From NCBI GenBank assembly GCA_963756745.1, contig CAVWOU010000009.1, positions 262,623 to 326,622 of the forward strand: a stretch of 64,000 bases of DNA. Reading direction: 5' to 3'. How positions within the stretch are numbered: the stretch's first letter is position 1; each line of letters begins with the position of its first letter. Under the pieces are notes generated by a model, which was given only the letters and a program-made list of their open reading frames with translations, was not told the DNA's origin and did no database searches. A program made the translations under genes and the position numbers. This DNA is from DASPWW01 sp963756745. Lineage in GTDB: Bacteria; Actinomycetota; Thermoleophilia; Solirubrobacterales; 70-9. Of the stretch, positions 53,550 to 62,470 are shown in pieces.

Positions 53550-54313
53550 GTCATCGTGCGCAGCTGTCGGCCAAAACCTGTCGCGACGACCATTGCTACG
53601 TGAACGAGCAAGAAGAGAATGAGGGCCGCGAATCCGAAGAAGTGGATGGTGCGAGCGGTCTGATAGCCGCCAAACAGATCCAGCAGGAATGGATATGCGG
53701 CAGTAACCGCCGGCGACATCGTCAAGCCCGTCGCCACCATCAGCGGCAGGGCGATGAACATGACGCTCATGTAGGCGAGCTTCTGCAGTAACCCATAGGG
53801 CAATCCGGGGCTCGCTGAGCCGACACGCCGAAGCAGGTGGTTCTTCAAGTCCTGCAGCAAAGCTCGCGGAGTCAGCTCGCGGCCGCGTGGAATCAAGTCA
53901 CGTCGTATGTGGCCGCCGACGAGTCCGATCGAAGCATAGATTGCACCGACGAGCACCAATACCCATGCAGCCAGAAAATGCAGACTGCGTCCCCAGCCGT
54001 TCTGATTGAAGATCGCGAAATTGCGTTCGGCGCTGACCGGCGCACCGGGTACCTCCGTGAAGACCACGCTTCGCTGCAACTCACCAGGCCGATAATTGTT
54101 GCTGATCGGTAGCGTCAATAGGGCCGGCGTCAAGTCGTTGCCTACGTGGCCCAAATAGAGCCGCGGATGCACCATGAGAATAAAGAATCCGCTGACCGCG
54201 AGAGTCATGAAGCTCGCGACAACAAGCCAATGGCAGATCCTCACCCAGCGGCGGTGTCCACCAGCTTGCAAATCGGCTACGTTGGTACTGTGCGGCGCGA
54301 CGAGTTCGGACAT
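53537..54313 (-). CDS. Cytochrome b561-like membrane protein
   Basis: 258 residues with four main hydrophobic helices: about 24-47 (VRICHWLVVASFMTLAVSGFFIL, haem-binding His), 108-129 (LHFLAAWVLVLVGAIYASIGLV), 168-190 and 212-238 (TIHFFGFAALILFLLVHVAMVVA, two His). This is the Ni/Fe-hydrogenase/cytochrome b561 pattern with conserved His in helices 1, 2 and 4. It would pass electrons from the quinone pool to the coupled molybdoenzyme, whose start lies within its 3' end. The gene follows a secreted DUF1579-like gene on the same strand with a 9-base gap. Confidence 0.88.
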   Translation of the reverse strand: MSELVAPHSTNVADLQAGGHRRWVRICHWLVVASFMTLAVSGFFILMVHPRLYLGHVGNDLTPALLTLPISNNYRPGELQRSVVFTEVPGAPVSAERNFAIFNQNGWGRSLHFLAAWVLVLVGAIYASIGLVGGHIRRDLIPRGRELTPRALLQDLKNHLLRRVGSASPGLPYGLLQKLAYMSVMFIALPLMVATGLTMSPAVTAAYPFLLDLFGGYQTARTIHFFGFAALILFLLVHVAMVVATGFGRQLRTMTWGN

Positions 54314-54321
54314 GCCGACTC

Positions 54322-54945
54322 CTAAGCGTTATCGCTCTTGGTTCTACCTAGGCATGACCGCCGCTTCATCTGATATTCCGCCTGTAACTTCCAGGTCTTG
54401 CCGTCATCGTTGGAAGCCTCATCGCGCCAGACGAACGAATCGGGGCGTATATCGTTGAACGACCATCGTGTTTGTTTGCTGCCGAGATCCGGCGTTTCGA
54501 GCACGTATCGATCGTTGCCCACGGGCCCACCCGTAAATTTGGCGACCGAACCGTGCTCCGGATCGACGAAGGTCGCGCGCCATGTTCGAGACTTCGCATC
54601 GAACCAATGCAGGTCCGTGTAAACCTCCCGATCCTTGCGCGTCCCGGAAGGGTTGACGATCCAGAGGTCCTGTACGGCTTGCCCGTCCATGATCCATCCC
54701 ACGATGAATTCACCCGTGCGGTGAATGGCCGTTCCGTCCTTCGCAAAATCGGTGTATTCGACATCCCATGTGCCGACGATGCGGCCAAGAACCTGCGCTT
54801 GATCGCCCAGCGCGGGATTTGGGCTCGTCGCCTTGAGTGCGGTAGTCAGGTCGAGAGGTGGATCGGTCGCAGGTGCACCGCCGTCGGCGCTCAACGACGA
54901 CAACAACCCTGAAGTGATCAACCACAGCGCAAAGTGCTTTTTCAT
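54322..54945 (-). CDS. Exported DUF1579-like protein
   Basis: 207 residues. A signal peptide (1-20, ALWLITSGLLSSLSADG) is followed by a lipocalin-like domain (LGRIVGTWDVEYTDFAKDGTAIHRTGEFIVGWIMDGQAVQDLWIVNPSGTRKDREVYTDLHWFDAKSRTWRATFVDPEHGSVAKFTGGPVGNDRYVLETPD). The opening VGTWDVEY and later VGWIMDGQAVQDLW and WRATFVDP are typical of DUF1579-type beta barrels, ligand-binding rather than catalytic. It lies first in a probable three-gene operon with the cytochrome and molybdoenzyme. Confidence 0.78.
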   Translation of the reverse strand: MKKHFALWLITSGLLSSLSADGGAPATDPPLDLTTALKATSPNPALGDQAQVLGRIVGTWDVEYTDFAKDGTAIHRTGEFIVGWIMDGQAVQDLWIVNPSGTRKDREVYTDLHWFDAKSRTWRATFVDPEHGSVAKFTGGPVGNDRYVLETPDLGSKQTRWSFNDIRPDSFVWRDEASNDDGKTWKLQAEYQMKRRSCLGRTKSDNA

Positions 54946-55356
54946 ATCAGCCGCCCCGTTGCCGAAATCTCGGAGCTCAGTGTAGGTGCGGACGACCGCA
55001 CGGACCCAGACCGCTTACTGCACCGGGGCGGCGATTCGCTGCAGTGGTACGCGGTGCGGTAGGGGACCTTCTGAGGTTCGCCGCAGCTCGCGCAGTGCCC
55101 ATGTCGGCTTGCACATAAGGGCGTACGAAGAGCGCGGACGTCGAAGAATTTTGCACTTGCTCGTCATCACTCCTGCGGACGAATGACCACTGGTTGCGAG
55201 GCGTTGACTTCGCAATAGTCACGACGCTGCTGGGGATCCGGCATCCGCGATCGCGATGCAGCTCGAGAATCGCCGATCATCGAAGGATATCAGGGACGGG
55301 CGCGATGCCTGCCAGCAGCACCTACCGCGTCTTTGGTATCAGTGGAGATCAGTCAA
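54946..55356. other. Intergenic region (411 bases) between divergent genes
   Basis: No convincing gene, repeat or RNA was found. Short open frames here have neither a ribosome binding site nor family-like text. The region must hold the promoters of the exported DUF1579-like operon and of the serine peptidase, but I could not identify hexamers with confidence. Confidence 0.5.
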
Positions 55357-56586
55357 ATGAATCGTCGAAGCCGAACTCTGTTACTTGTATCTGTGCCGTC
55401 GTGCATGGGCGCTGCGGCCCACGCGCAGTCCCCGTACGAGCCCGATCAACCCCAGCGTGCGCAGACTCAGCTGGCCACCCAGGCAGCCAGCGTTGCCTCG
55501 TACTGGACACCCGAGCGTATGCGACAAGCGAAGGCCATGCCGATACCGGCTCGCGTCGTCAGGGCGAGCGAGCTTGCCGCTTCCTCCGGTCTCGACGACG
55601 GCTTGGCTGCTGCGGGCGCCGAGCCGGGCTATGCGACTGGTTGCCGTCCGGGGGCGGCGAACTGTCAGCAGCGTCGAGCGCGTGATCAGTCCCGATAGTG
55701 CGATGTATGCCGAAATGATGGGACTTGCACAGCCGCAGCATGGCGCGAAGCCGACGAATCCGCTCAATGGTCCTTACGGCCCGTTCCAGCGCTGGAGCGA
55801 GCACGACTCGATTACCGCGTATCCCAAGTCGACGATCGGCAAGCTGTTCTTCACGTTGCCCGGCCAGGGCAATTTCGTTTGCTCCGCTTCCGTGATCAAT
55901 CGCAACACGCTGATCACCGCGGGACACTGCAACTCGGACGGCGACGGCACGTTGGCCACGAAACGCCTGTTCTGCCCGAGCTGGAAGGACGGACAGAATC
56001 CGACGCGCGGCTGCTGGACGGTCGTCAATAGCAAGACGTCGGCGGGTTGGCACACCAGCGGCGATCCTGACCGCGACTACGCATGCCTGGTCACCAATCC
56101 GAGCGGCACCGTCGACGCGAACATGATCGGCAACGTGACCGGCTGGCTCGGCCGCGCCTGGAACTTCGGCCTCGACCCAGGCGGAGCGCACCTTCGGCTA
56201 TCCGCAAGCTGCGCCGTTCAACGGCAACCGGCTCATCACCACTGCGTCGACCGAGTGGTACACGCATCGACTTCACCGCCGGCGGCCAGATCTCGAAAAT
56301 CATCGGCAGCGACCTCACCGGCGGATCGAGCGGTGGCCCGTGGATCCTGGGCTGGGCCGGCGCGGAGTTCGCCGACACCGATGGCAGCTCGGCGACGGAT
56401 CCGGGTTCGAACTGGGTGAACGGCGTGAACAGCCATAAGCGCTGCATCGGCAACTGCAACAGTCCGCCTACTGCGACGGCCGGCGTGTTCTGGCAGGAGA
56501 TGACCTCACCGCCGTTCAGGAACACTGCGACGGCCGATGAGTCCGAAGACATCATTCAGGTGTGCTTCAACTTCGGCGGTACCTGA
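55357..56586 (+). pseudogene. Secreted trypsin-like serine peptidase, frame broken twice
   Basis: The ATG at 55357 starts a signal peptide (about 1-25, ending AAAHA) and a pro-region (SPYEPDQPQRAQTQLATQAASVASYWTPERMRQAKAMP). After a frame change near 55670 the peptidase begins (FVCSASVINRNTLITAGHCNSDGDG, catalytic His), continuing with WHTSGDPDRDYACLVTNP (Asp). A second change near 56190 leads to IIGSDLTGGSSGGPWILGW with the catalytic Ser and the end DIIQVCFNFGGT. About 405 residues; paired Cys around the His and near the C-terminus fit disulfides. It is a glutamyl-endopeptidase/trypsin-type secreted protease. Confidence 0.85.
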
Positions 56587-56625
56587 GCCGACAGCGACCG
56601 GCCGCTCGAGCGGCGGCCGGTCGCC

Positions 56626-57155
56626 TCATCGTTCGGGTTCGAACCGAAAGCTGCGCAGGATCTTCTGCGATTCCGCAGCGAGTGGAGCCAGGCGCACGAC
56701 GACGCCGTGGGCGGCGACATAGATGAAGCGATTTGGCGCGAACATTTTCCCGGTCGCAATCTGCAGCGCAGGCAGACCGCCAATGGAGGTTGCTGTGACG
56801 GATCGACCGGCCTCATCGAAGGGCCAGCCGTGTTCGTCCAACCAATCCCGTAACTCCAATTGCCTGGGATTGGCGAAGACCTCGATCCCGAAGCTTCCGG
56901 GCGAATACTCGCGCAGCACGTCGAGGTCTTGATCGGGACTCAGCAACTTCAAAGTCAGGAGCTTCGGACGTCGCTGGCGGAGCGCTCCTGAACCGACCAG
57001 GACGCGGGATAGTCGAAGGAGAACTTGAACTGCTCGCTCGTGTAGGTCTCGTTTGGGCCTGCTGATGTCGGTGGCTGTGCAGCGAAGCTGTTGCAGGTCA
57101 GGACACCGATGAGCAGCAGTGCAACGAGATGCATGCCCGCTGCCGCTTTGATCAT
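56626..57155 (-). pseudogene. Exported PsbP-like protein, frame broken once
   Basis: From the ATG at 57155 the first frame gives IKAAAGMHLVALLLIGVLTCNSFAAQPPTSAGPNETYTSEQFKFSFDYPASWSVQERSASDVRS, a signal peptide then the start of a PsbP/MOG1-like alpha/beta domain (FKFSFDYPASW). After an indel near 56965 the second frame runs LTLKLLSPDQDLDVLREYSPGSFGIEVFANPRQLELRDWLDEHGWPFDEAGRSVTATSIGGLPALQIATGKMFAPNRFIYVAAHGVVVRLAPLAAESQKILRSFRF, the other half. About 175 residues. Such proteins are secreted or lipid-bound, of unknown function. Convergent with the serine peptidase. Confidence 0.7.
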
Positions 57156-57282
57156 GACTACTGCTGGTGTCGTTCGCTGCAAACTGTGCGCATGATGCGC
57201 GCGAGGCAGGCGACCCGACAAATCCGCGGTGCATCATGCGGACGGTTGCAGGACGCGCTGAGTGCGAGCGCGGCCTGGCTCG

Positions 57283-58596
57283 CTAGCGCACGCGGGTCCG
57301 CAAGATGTGCGAGCGCAACTGAGCTTGCCCCGGCGTCGCGAGTCCGTCCGGGACGTTAGCCGCCATGTAGAACTGGTCGTTCACGACGACGCCCGTCGCC
57401 AGGTTCAGGCCCGGTGGCGGACGCGAGCTCATCGTGGCGACTTCGCGAATCGACACACCGTCATCTGCAAGGCGAATGCGCGCAACTCTTGCGAGATAGG
57501 GGCTGGGTTGGATTCCCAGCAGGTCCTTGCCGTCCCACACCAGTCCATCGATGCTGTTCACGGCGGCGTCGCTCGGAACTGCCAGCTTGACGCGCTTGCC
57601 GGTGCGCAGGTCGACCGCGCTGATCCCTTCGACGTGACCGACGTAGAGACGCGACTCGTCGGGCGCGAGTGCGATCCCGTTCGGGAATGACATTGCGGGG
57701 TCCTGCAGGATCCGCTCGAGCTTGCAGCCGCTCGCGGACAACCTGTAGACGGAACTGTCCGGGCTGTCGCTCACATACACGTCGCCGTTCTTCGCGAGCG
57801 CCATATCGTTGAACGCATGAAGCGTCGGTCTTTCGTCGAGACCACAGTCCCGAACGCGCTTGCCGGTCTCGAGGTGGTATGCATGAAGCCCGGTGGTGCC
57901 GACGTCCTTCTTCGGCTGGCCCGTCGGGATGAGATCAGGAAAGACGCCCGTCGCCGCCCACAACAGCCGGCGTTCGGCGTCGACTTTGAGGCCGAGGACT
58001 TCGCGCAGTCCGGTGCCTGGGCCGGCGAAGCGTTCGAGCTTGCCGCCGAGGTCCGCTCGCCAGATCTCGCCGTTGAGGCTGCCGAAGTACAGATGCCGGC
58101 CGACCGGATCCCAGGTAATGCCTTCCGTGCGCAGCGACTCATTCTGCAGGACGAGGAATACCTCCGGTGCTGCAACCGGCGCCATGTTCTGCAGCGCTCG
58201 TTCGCGGAGTGCTCGCAGTCGCTCGGTATCCGGCGCCGATTTGAATTCGGGGAACGTCGCGAGATCGAATCCGGCACGACGGCGGACCGCATCCTCCAGG
58301 CGCGTTGCGGCGTCATCGAAACGGCCATTGGCCGCGAACGCGCGCGCAACGCTGATCAGCAGATCCGGATGATCGGGGGCGAGTTGCAGCACTCGCTGTC
58401 CGCGCTCGAGCCAGGCTTTGTTGTCGCCCGCGAGCCGCGCTTCTCGCGCGTGCATGGAAAGGTCGATGAGTCGCGGCTGCTCGCCAAGCGATGAGGTTTG
58501 ACCTCGGGCGTCAGGTGCGAGAGCGAGGACCCACCCTGCCAAGCAGACGCAGACAGGCCACGTACGCGCGACGGTCGGCATGTTGGCTTTCCCCAA
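57283..58596 (-). CDS. Exported SMP-30/gluconolactonase-like beta-propeller with N-terminal TPR
   Basis: 437 residues (432 if the ATG at 58581 is used). It has a signal peptide (about 10-32, CVCLAGWVLALAPDARG). Residues 45-125 hold tetratricopeptide-like helices (DNKAWLERGQRVLQLAPDHPDLLISVARAFAANGRFDDAATRLEDAV). The propeller follows: TEGITWDPVGRHLYFGSLNGEIWRADLGG, HAFNDMALAKNGDVYVSDSPDSSVYRLSASG, FPNGIALAPDESRLYVGHVEGISAVDLRTGKR, VNSIDGLVWDGKDLLGIQ. The SMP-30 metal-binding Glu, Asn and Asp are seen in TEG, FND/PNG and SIDG. It is probably a periplasmic lactonase-like or binding protein. Confidence 0.82.
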   Translation of the reverse strand: MGKANMPTVARTWPVCVCLAGWVLALAPDARGQTSSLGEQPRLIDLSMHAREARLAGDNKAWLERGQRVLQLAPDHPDLLISVARAFAANGRFDDAATRLEDAVRRRAGFDLATFPEFKSAPDTERLRALRERALQNMAPVAAPEVFLVLQNESLRTEGITWDPVGRHLYFGSLNGEIWRADLGGKLERFAGPGTGLREVLGLKVDAERRLLWAATGVFPDLIPTGQPKKDVGTTGLHAYHLETGKRVRDCGLDERPTLHAFNDMALAKNGDVYVSDSPDSSVYRLSASGCKLERILQDPAMSFPNGIALAPDESRLYVGHVEGISAVDLRTGKRVKLAVPSDAAVNSIDGLVWDGKDLLGIQPSPYLARVARIRLADDGVSIREVATMSSRPPPGLNLATGVVVNDQFYMAANVPDGLATPGQAQLRSHILRTRVR

Positions 58597-58694
58597 AATT
58601 TAAGAAGCGCGCGCGAGCCTACTACAGTGTTCGCGCCGGTCGGGGCGCGGCTGCGACGAGCCGTTGCTTTCGAGCGATGTGGATCAGTGGCGCG

Positions 58695-58714
58695 GACGTT
58701 TCCGCGGAAACGTC
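58695..58714. repeat. 20-bp perfect palindrome, copy 1
   Basis: GACGTTTCCGCGGAAACGTC lies in the 172-base gap between the SMP-30-like and DUF3291 genes, 3' of the latter. The same palindrome recurs at 61168-61187 in a longer form. Two copies within 2.5 kb suggest a dispersed element or a binding site of a local regulator, not a simple terminator. Confidence 0.7.
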
Positions 58715-58768
58715 GTTACCTGCGACTTCGCCAGGTTAGAAGCGGTCGTCCAATTGGGTGACGCCCGA

Positions 58769-59219
58769 TCAGATCGGCTGGGGAAATGGCCTCGCCAACG
58801 TGAATGCAGTTGCGCTCGGCCCTTGCTCTCGCAGCTTCAATAGGCGATCCCGGCCTTCCTCGGCGGAGGGGCGGTGACCAGCAGGTACCCACCACGCCGC
58901 TTGATGTTGCTCCGACAATCGACTGAACCATGCCTCGCGATCACGGATCAACTCGACATGTGCGCTTCGGTAGACAAAGTTCTTCAGGTCCTCCGGCGTT
59001 TCCCAGACGCTCATATTGATATACGTTCTGGGGTCATCGAATGCGCGGATGGAGGTTGCATCGCCGGCGTCGGATTGCAAACGCCAGACAAAGCCCTTGG
59101 ACCTTCTCCGCCAGCGCGTTGATCTCGTCAAGCCGGGACAGGAAACCTGCCATGAGCGGCGAATCGAGTTCGGCCACGCCCTTGGCAATGTTGATCTGCG
59201 CGAGATGATATCGAGTCAC
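58769..59219 (-). pseudogene. DUF3291 protein, frame broken once
   Basis: Starting at the ATG at 59219: TRYHLAQINIAKGVAELDSPLMAGFLSRLDEINALAEKVQG, the well-known DUF3291 opening. After an indel near 59095 it continues FVWRLQSDAGDATSIRAFDDPRTYINMSVWETPEDLKNFVYRSAHVELIRDREAWFSRLSEQHQAAWWVPAGHRPSAEEGRDRLLKLREQGPSATAFT. About 149 residues, dimeric ferredoxin-like. Function unknown; it adjoins the AraC regulator and may be its target. Confidence 0.85.
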
Positions 59220-59267
59220 GGCGACACTCCGAACGGGTGTCGGAGGCTACCGTGACGCCGGCGCCAA

Positions 59268-60096
59268 CTATTGTCGAATATTGATTCTTGCTGTCGGCCG
59301 CGCGCGCCGATACTGGCCCGGAGTCGAAGCCGTGTAACTCACGAACGTGCGGTGCAGCTGCGCTTGGTCGCTGAACCCTAGGTCGGCGGCAACATGCGCG
59401 ATGGCTTCCCCCATTTTCAGCCGCCGCTTGGCTCGCTCGATCCGTGCGTTGTTCACAAAGGCGTGCGGCGTGATGTGAAACGCGCGCCGAAAAACGCGTA
59501 TCAGCGTTTCCTTGCGGCAGCCGAAAGTCGGCGCCAACTCATCCAGCGTAGCCGGCGATTCGATGCTGTCGAGCAAAGCTTGTTTGATTCGCTCGGCCAG
59601 TTGCCGGTCACTGCGGGACCGGCGCCACAGGACAGTTGCCGTCAACGGCAGCCGTCAGCAGGCCCTGCAACTGTGTAGTCGCTTCGGTCGCACGCATGTC
59701 TGGGAGGCTCGTCACGAACTCCAGGTACTGGGCAAACAACCCGCTATCGCGAATCACACTGACGTCGCCGAAGACGCCGGCAAGCGATCGGCCACGCAGC
59801 GACGATACATTCTCGAGGCACCACGCCTCATCCAGATAGAGCATGTGGTAACTGCGCGGTTGCCCGGAGATCGGGTTGCATGAATGCACTACATGCGGCG
59901 CGATGAGCACCAGGTCGCCCTGCCGGAGCACACGTTCGCACCCCCCGCAATTCGCAAGCGTCTCACCAGAGATCACCACTCCGAACGATAACTGCGGGTG
60001 GAAATGCGGCTTGTAGGTCTGCTGGCTGCTGTAAGTGCTGCGTAGCTCGACAAACGGCAAAGCGCTGTCGCGCCAGTAATGTTGAGTCGTACACAT
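59268..60096 (-). pseudogene. AraC-family transcriptional regulator, frame broken once
   Basis: The ATG at 60096 begins an N-terminal cupin-like effector domain (YWRDSALPFVELRSTYSSQQTYKPHFHPQLSFGVVISGETLANCGGCERVLRQGDLVLIAPHVVHSCNPISGQPRSYHMLYLDEAW). After an indel near 59630 the second frame gives the DNA-binding part: LAERIKQALLDSIESPATLDELAPTFGCRKETLIRVFRRAFHITPHAFVNNARIERAKRRLKMGEAIAHVAADLGFSDQAQLHRTFVSYTASTPGQYRR, two helix-turn-helices, as in AraC/XylS. About 275 residues. It probably controls the flanking DUF3291 gene in response to a small molecule. Confidence 0.88.
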
Positions 60097-60446
60097 CGTT
60101 CAATTGATCGGCTTGTGCTGCGAAGGGCACATTGAAGCATATCGTGAATCCGAGAGACACCCGGACACAAGAGTGGTCCCAGTCGATCGGCGGCTCACTC
60201 GACTCGAGCTGGGCAAATTTGCGCCGCTGCGCCTTGCTCTTGAATGGCATGAGAACTGTGCCGCCTAAGCGTGACCAGCACCTCGCTGCTTGATGGTGCC
60301 AATCAACCTGGACCACCATTTGTTCCTAACGGGGCATGCGAGCACGAATTTGGGCACGCGTGAAGTACACTGCGCGCTAAGATCGGCCTCGAGTGATCTC
60401 GCGGAGTCATGCTGACGCCCATTGCTTTGGAGCCCATGGAGGATTC
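60097..60446. other. 350-base region with a truncated MPFKSKAQRRKFAQL fragment
   Basis: On the minus strand from 60250 a frame begins PFKSKAQRRKFAQLESSEP, the typical start of a short basic protein family common in metagenomes (starting MPFKSxxQRRxF). The usual continuation is replaced by unrelated text that runs into the AraC gene. It looks like a remnant cut by rearrangement. Upstream, 60320-60446 holds the start region of the exported protein; nothing else is recognised. Confidence 0.4.
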
Positions 60447-61004
60447 ATGCGGCCGCTATCGTTCGTGTGTTTGTGCGCGTTGCTGAGCCCGATGTCCGTC
60501 GGCGCCAAGCTCGCATCCATATCCATCGACGAGTTGATTGAGCGCAGCAGTGTCATCGTGCTCGCCCGGGTCTCTAGCCTGTCCGAGGAGACTGTGCCGG
60601 CGCACCCGTCGCGTACCGGTGAGGTCGTCTTTGCAGATGCCATCACGCAGAAGACGCTCAAGGGAGCCATCCCGAAGAACTTCCGATTCCTTGCGCAGAC
60701 CGACTTCATTTGCTCGGAGACGGGCGCCGTGAAGGATGAACTCGCGTTGTTCTTTTTGTATCGCGACGAGAGGGGGAAGTTCGGCATCATGGCGGCGGGG
60801 AACGGACGCATGCCCGTAGGTGTGGTGGACGGCAAACAGTACGTGACAGCGACGTCCCTCATCATCTTCCCAAAGGATGTAGCGACGATTCCCGCACTTG
60901 AGCCTGGATACAGAAGGACCTCCGTAGAGCTCGCGTACATCGAGAAGCAGATACTCAATCGCGCCAAGTCTCGGGTGGCGGAAGGCGGTCAGTCGGGTAG
61001 GTGA
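60447..61004 (+). CDS. Exported protein of unknown function
   Basis: 185 residues from the ATG at 60447, behind GGAGG. It has a signal peptide (about 1-20, RPLSFVCLCALLSPMSVGA). The mature part (SISIDELIERSSVIVLARVSSLSEETVPAHPSRTGEVVFADAITQKTLKGAIPKNFRFLAQTDFICSETGAVKDELALFFLYRDERGKFGIMAAGNGRMPV) has the beta-barrel-like pattern of small secreted proteins with a conserved SSVIVLARV strand and a lone Cys near 92. No family is recognised; frame intact. Confidence 0.72.
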   Translation: MRPLSFVCLCALLSPMSVGAKLASISIDELIERSSVIVLARVSSLSEETVPAHPSRTGEVVFADAITQKTLKGAIPKNFRFLAQTDFICSETGAVKDELALFFLYRDERGKFGIMAAGNGRMPVGVVDGKQYVTATSLIIFPKDVATIPALEPGYRRTSVELAYIEKQILNRAKSRVAEGGQSGR

Positions 61005-61165
61005 TCGGAATCAGTGGTGACTTGAGTCTTGAGTCTCAGCTCTTTGCTTGGTCAGCAGCCAAGTTTCGTCATGAGGGGAGGCACGGAGGTGCAGCGCGCG
61101 ATAGCTGCGTTGAGCAACGAGCCCTCAGGTGGCGTAAGAACTCGCGGTTCTTCCACCCTGTAGCT

Positions 61166-61189
61166 CGGACGTTTCCGCGGAAACGTCCG
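61166..61189. repeat. 24-bp perfect palindrome, copy 2
   Basis: The palindrome runs from 61166 to 61189 (12 bases mirrored exactly). Its central 20 bases GACGTTTCCGCGGAAACGTC are identical to the copy at 58695-58714. It lies just outside the left end of the IS30 element, 160 bases after the exported-protein gene. Confidence 0.75.
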
Positions 61190-61197
61190 CTTCCGGC

Positions 61198-62426
61198 TGC
61201 GGACTCAACCGGTCGATGCAACACCTAGACTCTCAGTGTAGAGGGGAGGATGTTGCCCATGAAGTACCGGACGAGGATCCAGTACACAGAAGCCGACAAG
61301 GCGTTGATGTGGGAACGCTGGCGACAGGGCGAGTCGCTGCACGCCATCGCTCGGCTCTTCGACCGTTACCATTCCTCGGTTGGTGGGATTCTCTCGAGGA
61401 CCGGCGGGATACGGCCGCGGCCCCGATGTCGCTCTTCGTTAGCCTTGGCTTTGGCTGAGCGCGAGGAGATCTCCCGTGGCGTGATGGCGGGGCTGTCAGT
61501 TCGTGCGATTGCTCGCACGCTTGGCCGTCCGCCTTGCACGGTAAGCCGAGAGTTACGCCGCAACGGCGGCCGGCGAGCGTACCGAGCAAGTGCTGCGGAT
61601 CAGGCGGCGTGGCACCGGGCGCAGCGCCCGAAGCGCTGTAAACTCGCGAAGAACCCTGCGCTGGCGCGTGTCGTGGCCGACAAGCTGCAGCTCGAGTGGT
61701 CGCCGCACCAAGTGGCCGGGTGGCTCAAGCGCACGTACCCGCAGGACGAGACGCGCCAGGTGTCCCACGAGACGATTTATCGCACGCTCTTCATCCAGGC
61801 CCGCGGTGCCCTGAAGAAAGAGCTGTTGCAGCACCTGCGACGCACCCGCGGGATGCGCCGTTCGCGCCATCACACGCAGAAGACGTCCGATCATGGCCGG
61901 ATCACCGAGACGGTGTCGATCCGCGAACGTCCGGCCGAGGCAGAGGACCGAGCGGTGCCGGGCCACTGGGAGGGCGACCTCTTCTTCGGCAGTCACAACA
62001 GCCAGATCGCGACGCTGGTGGAACGCCAGACGCGCTACGTCATGCTCGTGCGAGTGGCAGGCAAGGACACCGAAACGGTCGTGAACGCACTCATCAAGCA
62101 GGCCCACAAGCTACCTCGCGAGCTCTACAAGTCGCTGACCTGGGACCGTGGCAAGGAAATGGCGGATCACAAGCGCTTCTCGCTCGCCACCGACGTGCAG
62201 GTCTACTTCTGCGATCCGCAGCAACCATGGCAGCGCGGCTCTAACGAGAACACCAACGGCTTGCTGCGCCAATACTTCCCGAAAGGCATGGATCTATCGG
62301 ATATTAGCCAGAGCAAGCTCAACGCCATCGCTCGTAGGCTGAACGAACGCCCGAGGGAAACGCTTGGCTTCGAGACGCCGGCAGAACGCTTTGCCCAATG
62401 CGTTGCGTCGATCGGTTGAATCCGCA
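61198..62426. mobile_element. IS30-family insertion sequence
   Basis: A 1,229-bp element bounded by 25-bp imperfect inverted repeats (61198-61222 and 62402-62426) that agree at 22 positions, mismatched at three. The left end starts TGCGGACTCAACC and the right end, read inward, TGCGGATTCAACC. It contains one complete transposase gene and no passenger. No clear target duplication is seen at the borders (GGC at the left, ACC at the right). The intact gene suggests recent activity. Confidence 0.9.
61259..62419 (+). CDS. IS30-family transposase
   Basis: 386 residues from the ATG at 61259 (GGAGG nine bases before); the ATG at 61250 is too near that site. N-terminal helix-turn-helices (YTEADKALMWERWRQGESLHAIARLFDRYHSSVGGILSRTGG and EREEISRGVMAGLSVRAIARTLGRPPCTVSREL) bind the terminal repeats. 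The RNase H-like DDE core has Asp in GHWEGDLFFG, Asp in LTWDRGKEMADH and Glu in GSNENTNGLLRQYFPKG. IRRLNERPRETLGFETPAE is the usual IS30 ending. Frame intact. Confidence 0.95.
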   Translation: MKYRTRIQYTEADKALMWERWRQGESLHAIARLFDRYHSSVGGILSRTGGIRPRPRCRSSLALALAEREEISRGVMAGLSVRAIARTLGRPPCTVSRELRRNGGRRAYRASAADQAAWHRAQRPKRCKLAKNPALARVVADKLQLEWSPHQVAGWLKRTYPQDETRQVSHETIYRTLFIQARGALKKELLQHLRRTRGMRRSRHHTQKTSDHGRITETVSIRERPAEAEDRAVPGHWEGDLFFGSHNSQIATLVERQTRYVMLVRVAGKDTETVVNALIKQAHKLPRELYKSLTWDRGKEMADHKRFSLATDVQVYFCDPQQPWQRGSNENTNGLLRQYFPKGMDLSDISQSKLNAIARRLNERPRETLGFETPAERFAQCVASIG

Positions 62427-62470
62427 ACCCGAAGCGGACATCAACCGTATGGCGCTGCGCATATGGCGAG

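Noticed and set aside
61230..62426. A frame-broken transposase like the other damaged genes
   Set aside because: The transposase is intact end to end, with all DDE residues and terminal repeats present.
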